From Rotaria sp. Silwood1 (lineage: Eukaryota > Rotifera > Eurotatoria > Philodinida > Philodinidae), in contig CAJNOP010000717.1 of assembly GCA_905250075.1 (NCBI GenBank), forward strand, positions 41,994 through 105,993: a stretch of 64,000 bases of DNA, in the 5' to 3' direction. This document shows positions 34,134 through 46,019 of this stretch, piece by piece. Every line of letters starts with the position of its first letter. The first letter of the stretch is position 1. A program made the translations under genes and the position numbers. The notes beneath the pieces were generated by a model. It searched no databases and was not told where the DNA came from. It was given only the letters and a program-made list of their open reading frames with translations.

Positions 34134-35494
34134 ATATCAAGACTTCTATTTTATTATCCATATTGCGTCTCAACGTTCACAGTCAAATATTTCTTCAGCA
34201 ATGTTTTATGTTACGACTTGAATAGTTTGGAACAAGCACTAACGTTTCAGGAACATGATAATATGCCTTGATGGAAACAAAGTTGAAATCATTATGACAA
34301 TATCTCAAAGAAGCTTGAACTATAGTATTGTCGCTTTTTCTTTAAACACATTCACTTCATTAAAAAGCTCAAACGTGTAAAATAAAACATGCTTAAATTG
34401 TGAAACGATTTCTGAACGATGAAAAGTACACATTTTAAAGCGTTATATATCAAAAAAATATCTAACGTCTTAAAAACGTATCGATATGTCTAAGAAAAAT
34501 TGTACGATATTTAATCTGACAACAATTACATTAATCTCCATTTAGTCGACCTTATCGATTACGATGCTCTTCTGAAATGATGCACATCTGGTGTTAGGAC
34601 AACATTGATCATATTTAGACATTTTGCTTTTACTACTTTTCTCTAGGTAAATATTGAAATATGTTCATTTTCATTTATTTGATAATAAAATTTTAAAAAA
34701 ATTAGTATGAATATTTTTCTGCAGATGACAAAGGATGACGTAAAAGTTCTATCGGAATATGCATCAGAAATATTTCAATAGCAGGGAAGAATGGTAAAGC
34801 GGTACTGTGTTTGTTTCTCAAGAATTAGAATCGCGTTCGAGCTTTTCCTCCCACAACACCATGTTTGTATAATTCTGTTCTATTCTACACGTCTCAAGCT
34901 ACTGCTTCGTCAATAGCCTATGCATTCTGCTCGCAAACCAAAGGTGGTTCGACTCTGCAAACCATCGCTCATGACTCATGTTATCTTTGTTCATAGTTTT
35001 ATGTGCTTTGCTTCCATTCTTCATAAAGAGTTTTATTTGTAATCAGTACCATATCCGTTTAGATCCTATCTTGCCTAGAGGGTTAAATAAATCGCATATC
35101 ATCAAAATATTTCAATAGTAAAAAGTCAAGTACAACATTTTCTTCAAACAATTTAATAAAGACATCACTAACTCTTCCAGTGAGAAAGATCTCTCAAATA
35201 ACACAAGTAATCAATGAAGTTGACCTCGATTGGTTTGTTATATGCAGATGTATTTTGTCTATCGCTTCATGTGGAGCTCTGTGCAAATGAAGCGATGTCA
35301 GAATTGAATTTCTTCAGATCTATTGGATTTATCACAACAAAAGGATTCATTTTTTGGCAGTGTATCACACATTTCAACTGGATCTGAACACTAAACGATC
35401 AATGTTAAATTTGATCTTATGCTTTCGCTCTCGCCCTTTGTATTTATATTTGATAGTTCTCCCTTATTAGATATGCTATTGAAGTCTATATATA

Positions 35495-35595
35495 AGGGTG
35501 TGGGCGTGAGTGTGTCGGTGTGGGCATGTTTCACAAACCTGCAACTACATCCACATCCACATCCACACTCACACCAACACCCACACCCACACCCT
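35495..35595. repeat. Telomere-like hairpin at the 5' edge of the LRR gene relic
   Basis: AAGGGTGTGGGCGTGAGTGTG at the left faces CATCCACATCCACACTCACAC and CCCACACCCACACCCT at the right. Five bases after its end the reading frame of an LRR exon begins in mid-repeat. Confidence 0.75.
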
Positions 35596-35600
35596 CTAGT

Positions 35601-37029
35601 GGAGCACAACATCTTGCTGGCGCCTTACGATATAACACGGTGATCTTCATTCTCTCTTCATGACATTCTTATCCATCTTTTGCTTCTATATGTAGATACT
35701 TACTACTCTGAACATTGGGAGTAACTTGATTGGAGACGAAGGGACACTATATATCGCTGATGTGCTACGATATAATACGGTAATACTCATTCATTGTTCA
35801 TTACAGTTATTTCTATCTTTGTTCTACATATAGACCCTCACTACGCTGTATCATGGCGCTAATGGTATTGGAGATAACGGCGTGAAGCATCTATCTGATG
35901 CCTTAATCTATAATGCAGTGACTATCATTCTCTGTTCATCCGTCATCAGCATATTTTCTGCTATACATAGACACTCTCTACTCTGGAACTTCGTGTCAAT
36001 AACATCGAAGATAGGGGGATACAACATCTTGGCGATGCCTTAAGAAATAACACAGTGACATTTATTTCTTACTCTTCTTTTTAACATACATCTTCTTGTC
36101 TACATACAGACGCTCACTATACTGGATCTTAGCTATAATCGAATTGGAGACGAAGAAGTGTCATATGTTGCTGATGTCTTAGGAAATAATAAAGTGATGT
36201 TCATTCTCTCTGCACTTGTCTCATACTCAATTTCTCTCGTCTACTTAAAGACACTTATCACAATAGACCTTCGGTGCAATAATATCGGAAACAGGGGAGT
36301 ACAATATATAGCTGATGTCTTACGAAGCCACACGATAATTATAATTTTCTCTTCGTATGTCTAATTTTCATTTTTTCCTCAGCATATAGGTACTCATTAC
36401 AGTGACACTTGGCGGCAATCCAATCATAGACGATGGGGTACAATATCTCGCTAATGCGTTACGATATAATCAGATGAACGTCATTTTCTCTTGCTCTTTC
36501 CCATATGTATTCTCTCGATGCATAAACACTCGTTATGTTGGATCTTAGCTACAGCCACATCGGCGCTACTGGAACACTATCTATCGCTGATGCATTACAA
36601 AAAAATACAGTGACATTCGTTCTCTTTTCATCTATATGATATTCACTTTCTCTACACATAGACACTAACTGAACTAGACCTCAACGGAAATCAAATCGGA
36701 GATGAAGGAGCAAGATATGTGGCTGATATCTTGCGACATAATACAGTAAGGCTCGTTGTCTCTTCATCTCTCTCATATATGCATATATTTTGCTTTATAC
36801 AAAGATACTCACAAAACTGGACCTTCGATCAAATAAAATCGGAGAGACGGGGATACAACATATAATTGCAGCTTTGATAAATAACACAGTAACACTCGTT
36901 CTCACATCGTTTATGTTAAGTTTCTCTTTTGTCTACATGCAGACAGTCCAGATACTATATCTCTGCTATGATAACATTTCTTGCGCAGTTGGAAAACTAT
37001 TACAACAGCAAGATGATCGAATTAAATGA
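35601..37029 (+). pseudogene. Leucine-rich repeat gene relic, one 28-residue LRR per 84-bp exon
   Basis: A partial LRR (GAQHLAGALRYNT, 35601-35639) and ten further exons encode ribonuclease-inhibitor/NLRC-type repeats of the form TLTxLDLxxNxIGDxGxxxIADALRxNT. Exons: 35696-35779, 35834-35917, 35971-36054, 36110-36193, 36251-36334, 36390-36473, 36526-36609, 36662-36745, 36805-36888 and 36943-37029. All but the last are exactly 84 bp and phase 0, separated by ~50-bp introns. The last ends in TGA. Three splice sites are damaged: the donor after exon 36251-36334 starts AT, the donor after 36390-36473 starts AT, and the acceptor before 36526 is AA. The first repeat is cut by the hairpin ending at 35595. 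The copy is therefore truncated and probably dead, though skipping of 84-bp exons would keep the frame. Intact relatives are NLRC3-like or LRR-only proteins. Confidence 0.8.
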
Positions 37030-38881
37030 TTTATTTTCTCATTATATTTGAAACCATTTGATTGGGTTTTGTCTTTTTGTTTTGTTGATGAAAGAGTGTG
37101 GGTGTGAGAGAGCATGGCTGATTGATTATCTTTTCTTTATTCAGCCTCTCAAGATAGTTTTTGCAAAATATTCTGATTGTTATCTATGAAAAGAATAACT
37201 AATGGTGTTATTTTTAACTACTACTTCTTGTCATACTCTATTCGATTGATTATATGTACACGCGGATCAGTTATATTCAGTTGATCTTTTATCTTGATTT
37301 TATTATATATAATTTTCAGCGTTTTACGTCTTCACAAACCTAACTCTGCCTATTGATTCCTATTACCTATATGATTTTTTGTTTTGATTGAAAAAGTATT
37401 TGAATGATTCAAATATCCAGGCTTATTATATGAACTTAGTGATTTTTGGCCATTTAGTTGTGGTGACAAAATCTATGAATATGATAAAGGGTGTGGGTGT
37501 GGATTGATGTGGGATGTGGATATGGTTATGGGGTGTGGCTACCGAAGAACAGAAGACTTGCATCCACATTCCACACCCTCGGGATTTTGACACGTATTTT
37601 CTTGATAATGATCATAAACTCGTCTTTGTAAAGCCTATAATATAGATTGCCACTCTTCACGTCGCAGAACTTTTCAATTTATCTGTTACGTGGACCTTTT
37701 TCTATACAAGGGACTTCACGTTTAAATTAATAATAATGGTAGTAAATATTTCAAGTACAATAGATTGTATTCGCAGTGCCTTTTCTGTAGCTTATTTGAC
37801 GTTAAGGGAATTCTGAACAGCCCTTGAATAGATCAATATGAATGGAAATTTAAGCTCGAAATTGTTAGATAGATTATTTTTATGATTCAAGCTTTTTCTT
37901 TTCAATAAAACTTGCAACATTATGATTGAAATAGATGCTTGTAATGAATGGTACTTGCTTCTTTAAAAACATTGAAAGAAAAGATTTATTCTTATTCTAA
38001 TGAAAAAGACTCAACCAATAACCTAGTGTTTATATGAAGAAACACATATAAGATAAGCTCTTTCATTTTATAAAAAATAATAAAGTTCCTAGGTGCCACA
38101 TTTCCAGTTGAGTTTAGTTTATATCCCTATCCAATTTCACTTTGTGATTAAATTAATTGTACATGTACGATGTTGTAACCCTCGCTTGACATTCCTTGTT
38201 TCATAACTGTTTGTCTTCTATCTTGACAATCTTTGCTTTACCTTGTCCGTTGTTCTTCGTATGCTCTTCTTCTCCTTTTCGCTTCCTCTCTCCCGCAGTT
38301 GCGTGCATAAACGTGTGTTTTATATAAAAATGAAGCGATTTTATGGTTAGAAGAAATAGAATAAAGCGTATTTTCATCAGTACTAACCTTTCTTCTATTA
38401 AAAATCGTCATATGAGAGTACTGCACTTGTGAAAATTTTTGTATACGAGCTCAAAATTGAATTGAATCGAATTTTTCTGGCATACTTGGTTAATATTGAT
38501 CTTTTGATTTATTACATAGCGCTATGGTTGAGTGTAGTTTATTGATATAAGATATGGTCACTAAAAAAAACCTGCGTTCTCTTTTTCTTTACTTGTTTTT
38601 TCTCTTAGAACAATAATAGGTCTCATGGATATGTTCACAAATGATCCGAAAATCATATATTTATAAGGACGATCGATATCAAACTGTCACTGTCAGAACA
38701 ACCACACCCTCAAAAAATCAAAAATATCTAAAAATATATAACACGTTTTTTCGATCATAGATCTGAGCCGAACCGAGTCGAATCAAGTCGAATGACAACT
38801 CTTGAAAGAATGAAGCTTTGACGTTCGTCACCAGTGTCACGGGGCAATTCCATCTTAGCCCTGTCAAGCGGAGATAGATGC
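37030..38881. other. Intergenic with one telomere-like hairpin
   Basis: Apart from the hairpin at 37488-37579 and a single AGTGTGGGTGTGAG near 37095, nothing recognisable. Confidence 0.4.
37488..37579. repeat. Telomere-like hairpin
   Basis: AGGGTGTGGGTGTGGATTGAT and more TGTGG units at the left face CATCCACATTCCACACCCT at the right. Confidence 0.65.
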
Positions 38882-38954
38882 GTTCGAATAGCTCAGTGGA
38901 CATAGAGCAAGCTTTCGGATTGAGTAGATCGGTGGTTCGACTCCATCTTCGAGC
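38882..38954 (+). tRNA. tRNA-like sequence (tRNA relic or head of a tRNA-derived SINE)
   Basis: The 73-nt segment folds as a tRNA. The acceptor stem GTTCGAA/TTCGAGC gives 7 pairs with one G-U. TA at positions 8-9 is followed by the D arm GCTC-AGTGGACATA-GAGC and the T arm GGTGG-TTCGACT-CCATC. Both RNA polymerase III boxes are there: TAGCTCAGTGG (A box) and GGTTCGACTCC (B box). The anticodon arm is poor and position 26 may be missing. If the loop is TTCGGAT the anticodon would be CGG (Pro). The weak anticodon stem argues for a decayed tRNA or a SINE head. An open frame on the opposite strand here is an artefact of the tRNA. Confidence 0.55.
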
Positions 38955-38955
38955 A

Positions 38956-40876
38956 TTTTCCTTTGGCTCTGTTCCATCGTACTTGGAGGGAGCCATGATG
39001 GGCTCGTAACAACCAGTGCTGTTTCCTTTTCTTAAAAGAATATTATTTGAACACACGCCATAGGGGAATCAGTTTTACGATAGCCATCATTATAGGACAT
39101 TAGCGAGCGAATAGGAGACAGAAAAACATCTTATTTCTGTTGGAAAAAAGACAGCGAGCAACGTCAACAAATCAGCTGGATGCAGTGAGAAGATTTCTTA
39201 GACGAAGCGTCTTACAATGTATCCATTTCAAGCCAAAATATTGTCGAAAACACGGAAAACGATGACACTTTCTTCGATCTCATTTGTTAACGTTCAGAGC
39301 ATGTATCTATTTTTTGTTTCGTTCACTCGACAGATGATGCATATCTAATTCTAATTGTACTACTTGTTTTGCGTGAAAAATTAGACTGATATGAAGCTCT
39401 TAATGTAAAGAACAAGAACTAATTATTTATCATCGCGTCAGGATATGTCTCTTGAAATCAGCAGTGATTTTAACAAAAAAAAAAAACTTTAACAAAATTA
39501 TTAAAAACCATTTATAAAAATATATAATTTTTCTCTTCTTTATTTCATAAATATCATGTATTTATTCATTAATTTATCAATATTATTCATTTGCTTCACA
39601 TCTTCCATTTATTCATTTATTAATATTTATTTGATTCTAATCTTCCACTTATTCATTTATTTATAAATATTATTCAATTCTTATTTATTATATTATCAAC
39701 TTAAACATTAAATAATTAAATCCAAATATTATATATAATAATCTATTAAAAAATTACCATTTCATCATATATTATAAATTATCAACTTCAATTCATTCAT
39801 TTAAATTAAACTATAAATATAGCATATTTATTGATCATTATAAAATTTTCAGTTATTAAATCGTTCATATCATCTTTAAACACATTGTTAATTCAACAAA
39901 ATTTTCAATCACACCCTCACCCTTTGGTGGATCAAAACACGTGTCATAGTAGCTAGTCTCACAAATGCTGTGCTTTGCACTGCATTACGAAAGAAAACTC
40001 GCGACGAACCATTATATAAATGCTTTCTACCTTAAAAAGAAAGAAAGAAAGAAAGAAAGAAAAAAAACTCGCTTGGGACTCCATAAATAGTGTGCTTCGC
40101 AATACATTAATAGGAAAGAAAGAAAAAAAAAGAAAAAAACCTCGCGTCGATCCCCATAAATGCTGTGCTTCTCAACACATAAATGAAGAAAAATAAATTG
40201 TTTTTTTTCTTTCCCTGTTATATCTCTTTTGCCTGTCGACCACATGAGCAAAAAAACTATCTTGATGACTTATTGTATTCTTTTTTTTACTACGAGCGAC
40301 TTTTTTTTTCAATAATTTAGAATATACAAAATACTTTTCCACATTGTATGCGTATTTTTACTCCAGAGCACTGATGAGTGCATTGAGAATTGTAGAAGAG
40401 ACTTTTTTTCACATTTAACACATATTAGTAGTTTTCAATTTCACAAATGACTGATAGCGAGACGGAGGATCGTTAGACAGCCACTATTAAAAAGTTGTTT
40501 GAACAGAAACGACTTACATGACATCAATGCACAGTCTATAGTAAAGGCGCGCAGCACACTATGGATAACGAAAAATGTGGATGTCAGCATCTAATTTGTC
40601 ATCACAGTTTGATTGGAAATGTTTCAAACCAAAAATCAAAGCCCATACACAAGATTTGGAAAATCTTATTCATTGCTCCACTCCATTTCAATAAAGTAAC
40701 GTATGTAATATTTTTGTGCGATAAAGTAATATTTATTCACGGCTTCGATTTAGTTTTTGCGTTGTTCTTGTGAGAATGAAAACGGCATTAAAGCTTTATA
40801 CGAACTAATGAACCATGTTATAATAGCAAACAAAAATTAATTATTAGTGTCTATGGTGGTCGAAAATATTTTACAA
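38956..40876. other. Non-coding stretch with AT-rich and microsatellite DNA
   Basis: 39470-39900 is very AT-rich with many ATTCATTTATT words. 39950-40250 holds about four diverged ~60-bp units of the type CTCGCG-CCATAAATGCTGTGCTTC-AACACAT, separated by (GAAA)n runs. No gene seen. Confidence 0.5.
39950..40250. repeat. Diverged ~60-bp tandem units with GAAA microsatellite
   Basis: CATAAATGCTGTGCTTC-type cores recur with variants at about 39965, 40080 and 40155, linked by GAAAGAAAGAAA runs. Confidence 0.55.
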
Positions 40877-41091
40877 TGAATGGGAATATTGAAAACGGAT
40901 CTATGGAAAGTATGGCTGAGACCGCAATTACATCAGGTAAAACAAAACAAAACAAAATATTTATACTAAGATCAGATTTTCAAATGAGGATTTGATTAGG
41001 ACCATGGATTATTACTTTGAGTCTCAATAACGGGGCAGCGAAATCGATTGGTGAAGATATTACTCTTCGTCGAGAATTGACATATGAAAGG
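40877..41091 (+). CDS. Possible small two-exon gene fragment, function unknown
   Basis: An ATG at 40877 opens MNGNIENGSMESMAETAITS. It reaches a donor (CATCAG/GTAAAAC) and continues after an acceptor (TTGATTAG) as GPWIITLSLNNGAAKSIGED then ITLRRELTYER, up to a second donor (AAAG/GTAACA). Phases agree. Later exon-like pieces may exist near 41885-41960 (LTANQQEIIQANIPFSFND) and 42515-42650 (LHLRAGFEVTIVVEDGINSS), but I cannot join them convincingly. Family unknown. Confidence 0.3.
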
Positions 41092-43523
41092 TAACATGTA
41101 ACTCTGCTCGGAATGGCCTGGTAGGAAAATACAACAGAGACGACACGAACAATGGTGCTCGGTCTAAAAGGATAGGTATAAAAATGACTTATTTCTAATA
41201 ATCGACTGAAGCGGGTATAAGACGAAATAATTTTAATTCTGTTTCACACACTACTTGTGAGAAAGTCAAACACGGACAAAAGCTTTATGTGCTATGAATA
41301 GAGGCATAATAGATCAAGACCAGGTGTGTATCAAAATCGAATTCGATAATGGTCTTTCAAAAGAGTATCATCAAAGAGGATACCACATCTGCTTATCTCC
41401 TTAGAAAAACTTTCGGCATGTGTAGGTCAAAAAATCCTTTTTGCTCAGATCTGTGCACTGTTTTCATTCTACGTTCATAGGCAGATATGTTTGACTGTGC
41501 ATTAGGAATTCCTCTGATATTTGACAAGCAACTGATATCACAATATATATTTTCATTCTCTATTAACTGCCTCTAGACACCCTTCATCATCCTTTCGTCA
41601 TTGAGAAAACTCGCACAAAATCTATTTCAACACTCTAGTTGCAATTATTTGATCTCTGTTCTCCCTCAAATCTGTTAGCACAATTCTAAAGCTACTATAA
41701 TAATTATACGTTGATCAATTCCGTACAACATATGTTTAGAACTTTTTAACTATGAGCCTACTGCCCAATTCAGTAACATTTATTCGTTTTGAACCTTTTA
41801 TCATCAAAATCTGCTTAAAAATAATATTTGACACTGAATTTGTATTAATTTTTACTTACATGTATGATATTTTATTTTTTCTGGCAAATTTAACGGCAAA
41901 TCAGCAAGAGATAATTCAAGCCAATATTCCATTTTCCTTCAATGACAACGACAGCCATGCATTGAAAAGAAATCATACCCATTTTTTTTCTCTTCGATGA
42001 TAGTAAATCTTGCAGTTCAAGAAAATACCAAAAAGGTATGTGCAGCTTTACAAACTGAAAAGGAAGTCCCTTAGACTCCTTCAGGCTTCTATATTCCCTC
42101 TAACTCTTTGAATTTCTTAGACCCTTTGGAAGTAGAACAGATTTCTCTTGATCCACAACTTATTAAGATTTTTAATCATCTTGCCTTTTTGGTATTCATT
42201 TAAATATTAAATAGAATTTATTAACTCAAACAAAATTCTCAAACAAAATTAAAAGAATAGGGCCGATGAGAACTGAGAGGTAAAATTCAACATTAGAGTC
42301 CAAGATTAAAAACGATTCTGATAGTTATCATTTTGCAGTTCTCATATTGCTTGTTTTGATCTGATCTTGTTTTGAATGCTTCTAGTAGCTTGTACTTGAT
42401 AGGTCTGTCAACAACCGAGCAGACCGAATTTGTGAAGGTTACAAATTATCCAAAAGAAATGCCACGTTTCGACTTTGTTATCCTATCCTTGTGTGACAGA
42501 CAACTGTGAGCTTTAAAACATATATTGCGTCCGTCTATTTGCATTTGCGTGCAGGTTTTGAAGTTACTATTGTGGTTGAAGATGGCATCAATTCTTCTCT
42601 GGCAATTTTGAACGATATTCAATGTGAACATCATGTTATTTTGATTCAAGTATTGACTAATTTGTACGAACATATATATTTTTTCCTGTTTTCTCTATTT
42701 TTATAGGGCAGCGGCAAAATAGTCGACGTCATAGGAAAGGATCACTGTAATCCTGTCAGGTTATTCTTGCTAGAGTAGTTTCTCTTTAAGTTACTAGTCT
42801 GAATGAAATTTTGTAAGACCTGTACTAGCTATAATTAAATAATTATGTAGCAGCACGATCGCATAGTATGAAAAGCAATCATCAGTAGAATGAAAAAATC
42901 CTCTCGTATGTTGATCTGTTTGACACATGGTTTTTCCTTTCATCTCAAATTTCCAATTTGATTTTACACATTTTGTCAATTCAAAAGCACAAATGAAATC
43001 GTCCAACATGAAAAAGATTGTTGAATGCCGGCAGAAATATTGCGCTGATGAACTGACAAAATTCGATCCGATCAAATCATTTTCAACTCTGTAACGTTCT
43101 CTATCAGACCGGCTTTTTCTAACTGAAAGTTATACGAGGCATCGTCTTTCCAATCTTTTTTTTACATTGATGAAGGTTGAACGTTCTCCTTGATTTTTCT
43201 TTCAATGTTTATGTATGTTTTTCTCATCGAACAGGTGCAATACTTGACATCCAATTTACAACTTTCTACTTCCCACCACCCGATGGATACGATCGTATTT
43301 TACTTGAAAACTGCTCATGTAAAAATGTAGATTATTGTTTCTTTTTTAAACAGTGATGTATTAGATGTACAGATCTCAACCTGAATACTCATCATTGCTT
43401 TTTTCTTCTTTTTTTTTCTTTCAACACTACTGTTATGGTTCTGTTGTTTCAATCAGATAATTATTTGTCGTTCTTGTTCAACAAAAAAAGGATTAGTGCA
43501 TTATATTTATATCTATTTTGAAG
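41092..43523. other. Mostly unassigned, upstream of the P5C dehydrogenase gene
   Basis: Two exon-like islands (about 41885-41960 and 42515-42650, plus strand) are the only coding-looking parts. No promoter element stands out before 43524. Confidence 0.35.
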
Positions 43524-46019
43524 ATGTATCGATTCTACTTTCGCCGATGTGCTTCAACGTTTTCGACTCGATATACGGCCAAAAACGAGCCTATACTAGA
43601 ATATCGACGTGGTAGTGAGGAAGTCAAACAATTGGAAGAGAGCCTTGATGAGTACAAATCAAAGTTGAATCGTATTCCTTGTATTATCGATGGGAAAGAA
43701 GTTTGGACAAATGCCGTTCAACGACAACTCATTCCATTCGATCATCAACACGTTCTTGCTGAATATTGTCTTGCAGATCCCCCGCTTCTAGAACGAGCAA
43801 TTGAGAGTGGAGTCAAAAATCGATCCAAGTGGGAACTGATGCCGATCGAACAACGAGCCAATATTTTTCTCAAAGTTTGTTTTCTCACACATTTCAATAC
43901 GAATTTACATAAAATTCACGTCTAGGCAGCCGATCTTGCGTCCGATTTAAAATGGCGTTCTCGACTTCTGGCTACGACGATGCTCGGTCAAGGTAAAACA
44001 ATTTTCCAAGCCGAAATCGATGCTGCTTGTGAAGTAATCGATTTCTGGCGTTTCAACGTACAATATCTCGCATCTGCACTTGCCTATTCACCAATAAGCA
44101 CTCGTGATTCAGAAAATACCTATATTCAACGAGGTCTCGAAGGTTTTGTGGCTGCAGTTTCGCCATTCAACTTTACTGCCATCGGTGCTAATCTTGCTTC
44201 ATCACCGGCTCTCATGGGCAATACGGTTCTATGGAAATCAGCCAATACAGCTGTACTATCCAATTATGTGGTCTATAAACTTCTCGAAGAAGCCGGACTT
44301 CCGCCAGGTGTTATTCAGTTTGTGCCATCAAAAGGTGGAGATTTCGGACGAACAATTACCCGATCACCCCATCTGGCAGCAATTACATTCACGGGTAGCA
44401 CAAGCACGTTCATGGTAGGAGAAAAACTTCGATTACCTTTTTTCTTTCATTGAGATACGATATTCTAAGAAAGTATAGGTCCATACAATTGCACAATGGC
44501 TAATACTTTTTAGAATGCACTTGAGTAAAATCTGAATGGTTCGCACTAGTCTTGATCGTCGAGTGTACTTTTAAGAACGAATTATCGAAACGAACAATTG
44601 TTGTCGATTGAACAAAAACGCACATTCGTAAACGAGAAAAATGTGTATTTTTTTAATGACGAAAACCAGTTCTAAAATGATGTAACATGGAAAGGCACTT
44701 CTATCTCTTCTACCACAGTTAATTGAACTATTGTTTATAGTAGATGTTTTCCTCTTGAAGAATAATAATCGAGACCAAAATGCGAAAAAATCACATTCGA
44801 CATTCGAATATTTTATTTATCTTTAATTGATAGAATCTATGAATCAAAGAAATACTCTAACTAAAAAGAAATCATCGAAATATACTAAAACTATAATAAT
44901 CAGAAATTAAAGAAATCGGTTTGTTCATTTAGTATCCGCATACGGATATCAGTGAACTTTGCACTTTCGCTTCGTATAAATTTGCACTCAACAATACAGA
45001 ACGATTGCAATGAGATAAAATCATTTGGGGAGTTGTTTAGAATGAAATACTGAATGGTACTTCTTTGGAGAGCCGTGATTTGCCCTCTGGTCTCAACCGT
45101 GTAAATCTTACCTTTTCTAGAATATTTTAATCTTATCACAGGAGATAGCCTCACATCTGACATTAGCCACCGAAAGAGGACTGAATTTTTTCGCTCATTT
45201 TAGACCCTCTGGAAATGGGTAGCTGACAATATTGACAAATATCGGACATTTCCTCGTTTGGTCGGCGAATGTGGTGGCAAGAATTTCCATTTGATTCATT
45301 CATCAGCCGATCCGACAACAATTGTCTATGCCACTATTCGTTCTGCGTTCGAATACAGCGGTCAAAAATGTTCGGCATGTTCTCGACTCTATTTACCACG
45401 TTCGATGTCGAAAAGTTTTCTTGCTCAAATGAAATCGATCATGACGAATGAATTAAAAATTGGATCGCCTCTCCAACACGACACGTTCACAACGGCCGTT
45501 ATCGATCGACCATCATTTGATAATATCCGTAACTACATCGAATATGCTCGATCGTCACCAACAACCAAAATTCTTATCGGCGGTCAGTGTGACGATTCAG
45601 TTGGCTTCTACGTTCAACCGACTCTAATCGAAACAACCGATCCCAAAGATAAATTGATGTGTGAAGAAATTTTCGGTCCTGTTCTTACTGTTTACGTTTA
45701 CGAGGATAATAAATACGATGAAACGCTCGAACTCATCGATCAAACATCGAACTACGCATTGACCGGATCGATCTTTTGTAAAGATGAAAAAGTTCTCAAG
45801 AAGACACGTGAACGTTTGAGGCATGCCATGGGAAATCTCTACATAAATGATAAATCAACTGGTGCCGTTGTCAATCAACAACCGTTCGGTGGTGCTCGCC
45901 TTTCAGGTACGAACGATAAAGCCGGTGGACCTCACTATATCTTTCGATTTTCCTCGCCACTGGCTGTAAAAGATATGAAAGAACCATTGAAAACGTTCAA
46001 GCATACCTCCATGGAGTGA
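43524..46019 (+). CDS. ALDH4A1: Delta-1-pyrroline-5-carboxylate dehydrogenase, mitochondrial (ALDH4A1-like)
   Basis: The enzyme oxidises glutamate semialdehyde/P5C to glutamate with NAD+, the last step of proline breakdown in the mitochondrial matrix. Three exons (43524-43874, 43926-44414, 45204-46019) join in phase to 551 residues, close to the usual ~560. The ATG at 43524 opens an Arg/Ser/Thr-rich presequence (MYRFYFRRCASTFSTRYTAK). Conserved blocks: MLGQGKTIFQAEIDAACE; AVSPFNFTAIGANL; GNTVLWKSANTA (Lys for NAD); TFTGSTSTF; the general-base Glu in GECGGKNFH; the catalytic Cys in SGQKCSACSR; EEIFGPVLTVYVY; and GAVVNQQPFGGARLSGTNDK. No lesion. The family assignment is secure. Exons use more GC-rich codons than other genes here, and intron 2 is 789 bp. 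Confidence 0.95.

Larger units (their letters stand above)
33349..35494. other. Mostly non-coding stretch
   Basis: Holds one small open frame on the minus strand (33873-34133, listed separately), a short TGTGGG hairpin at 33515-33550 and a small inverted repeat near 35264-35297 (TCGCTTCAT facing ATGAAGCGA). Nothing else is recognised. Confidence 0.4.

Noticed and set aside
35696..37029. Regularly spaced 84-bp blocks as a repeat array of non-coding type
   Set aside because: The blocks encode canonical LRRs with splice-like borders; periodicity comes from exon-per-repeat structure.
38718..39056. 112-residue minus-strand frame over the tRNA-like segment
   Set aside because: It is antisense to a structure with tRNA arms and pol III boxes, a classic source of false proteins.
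39470..39900. AT-rich segment as a possible replication origin or centromeric DNA
   Set aside because: Only base composition and ATTCATTTATT words support it; no regular period or conserved motif.
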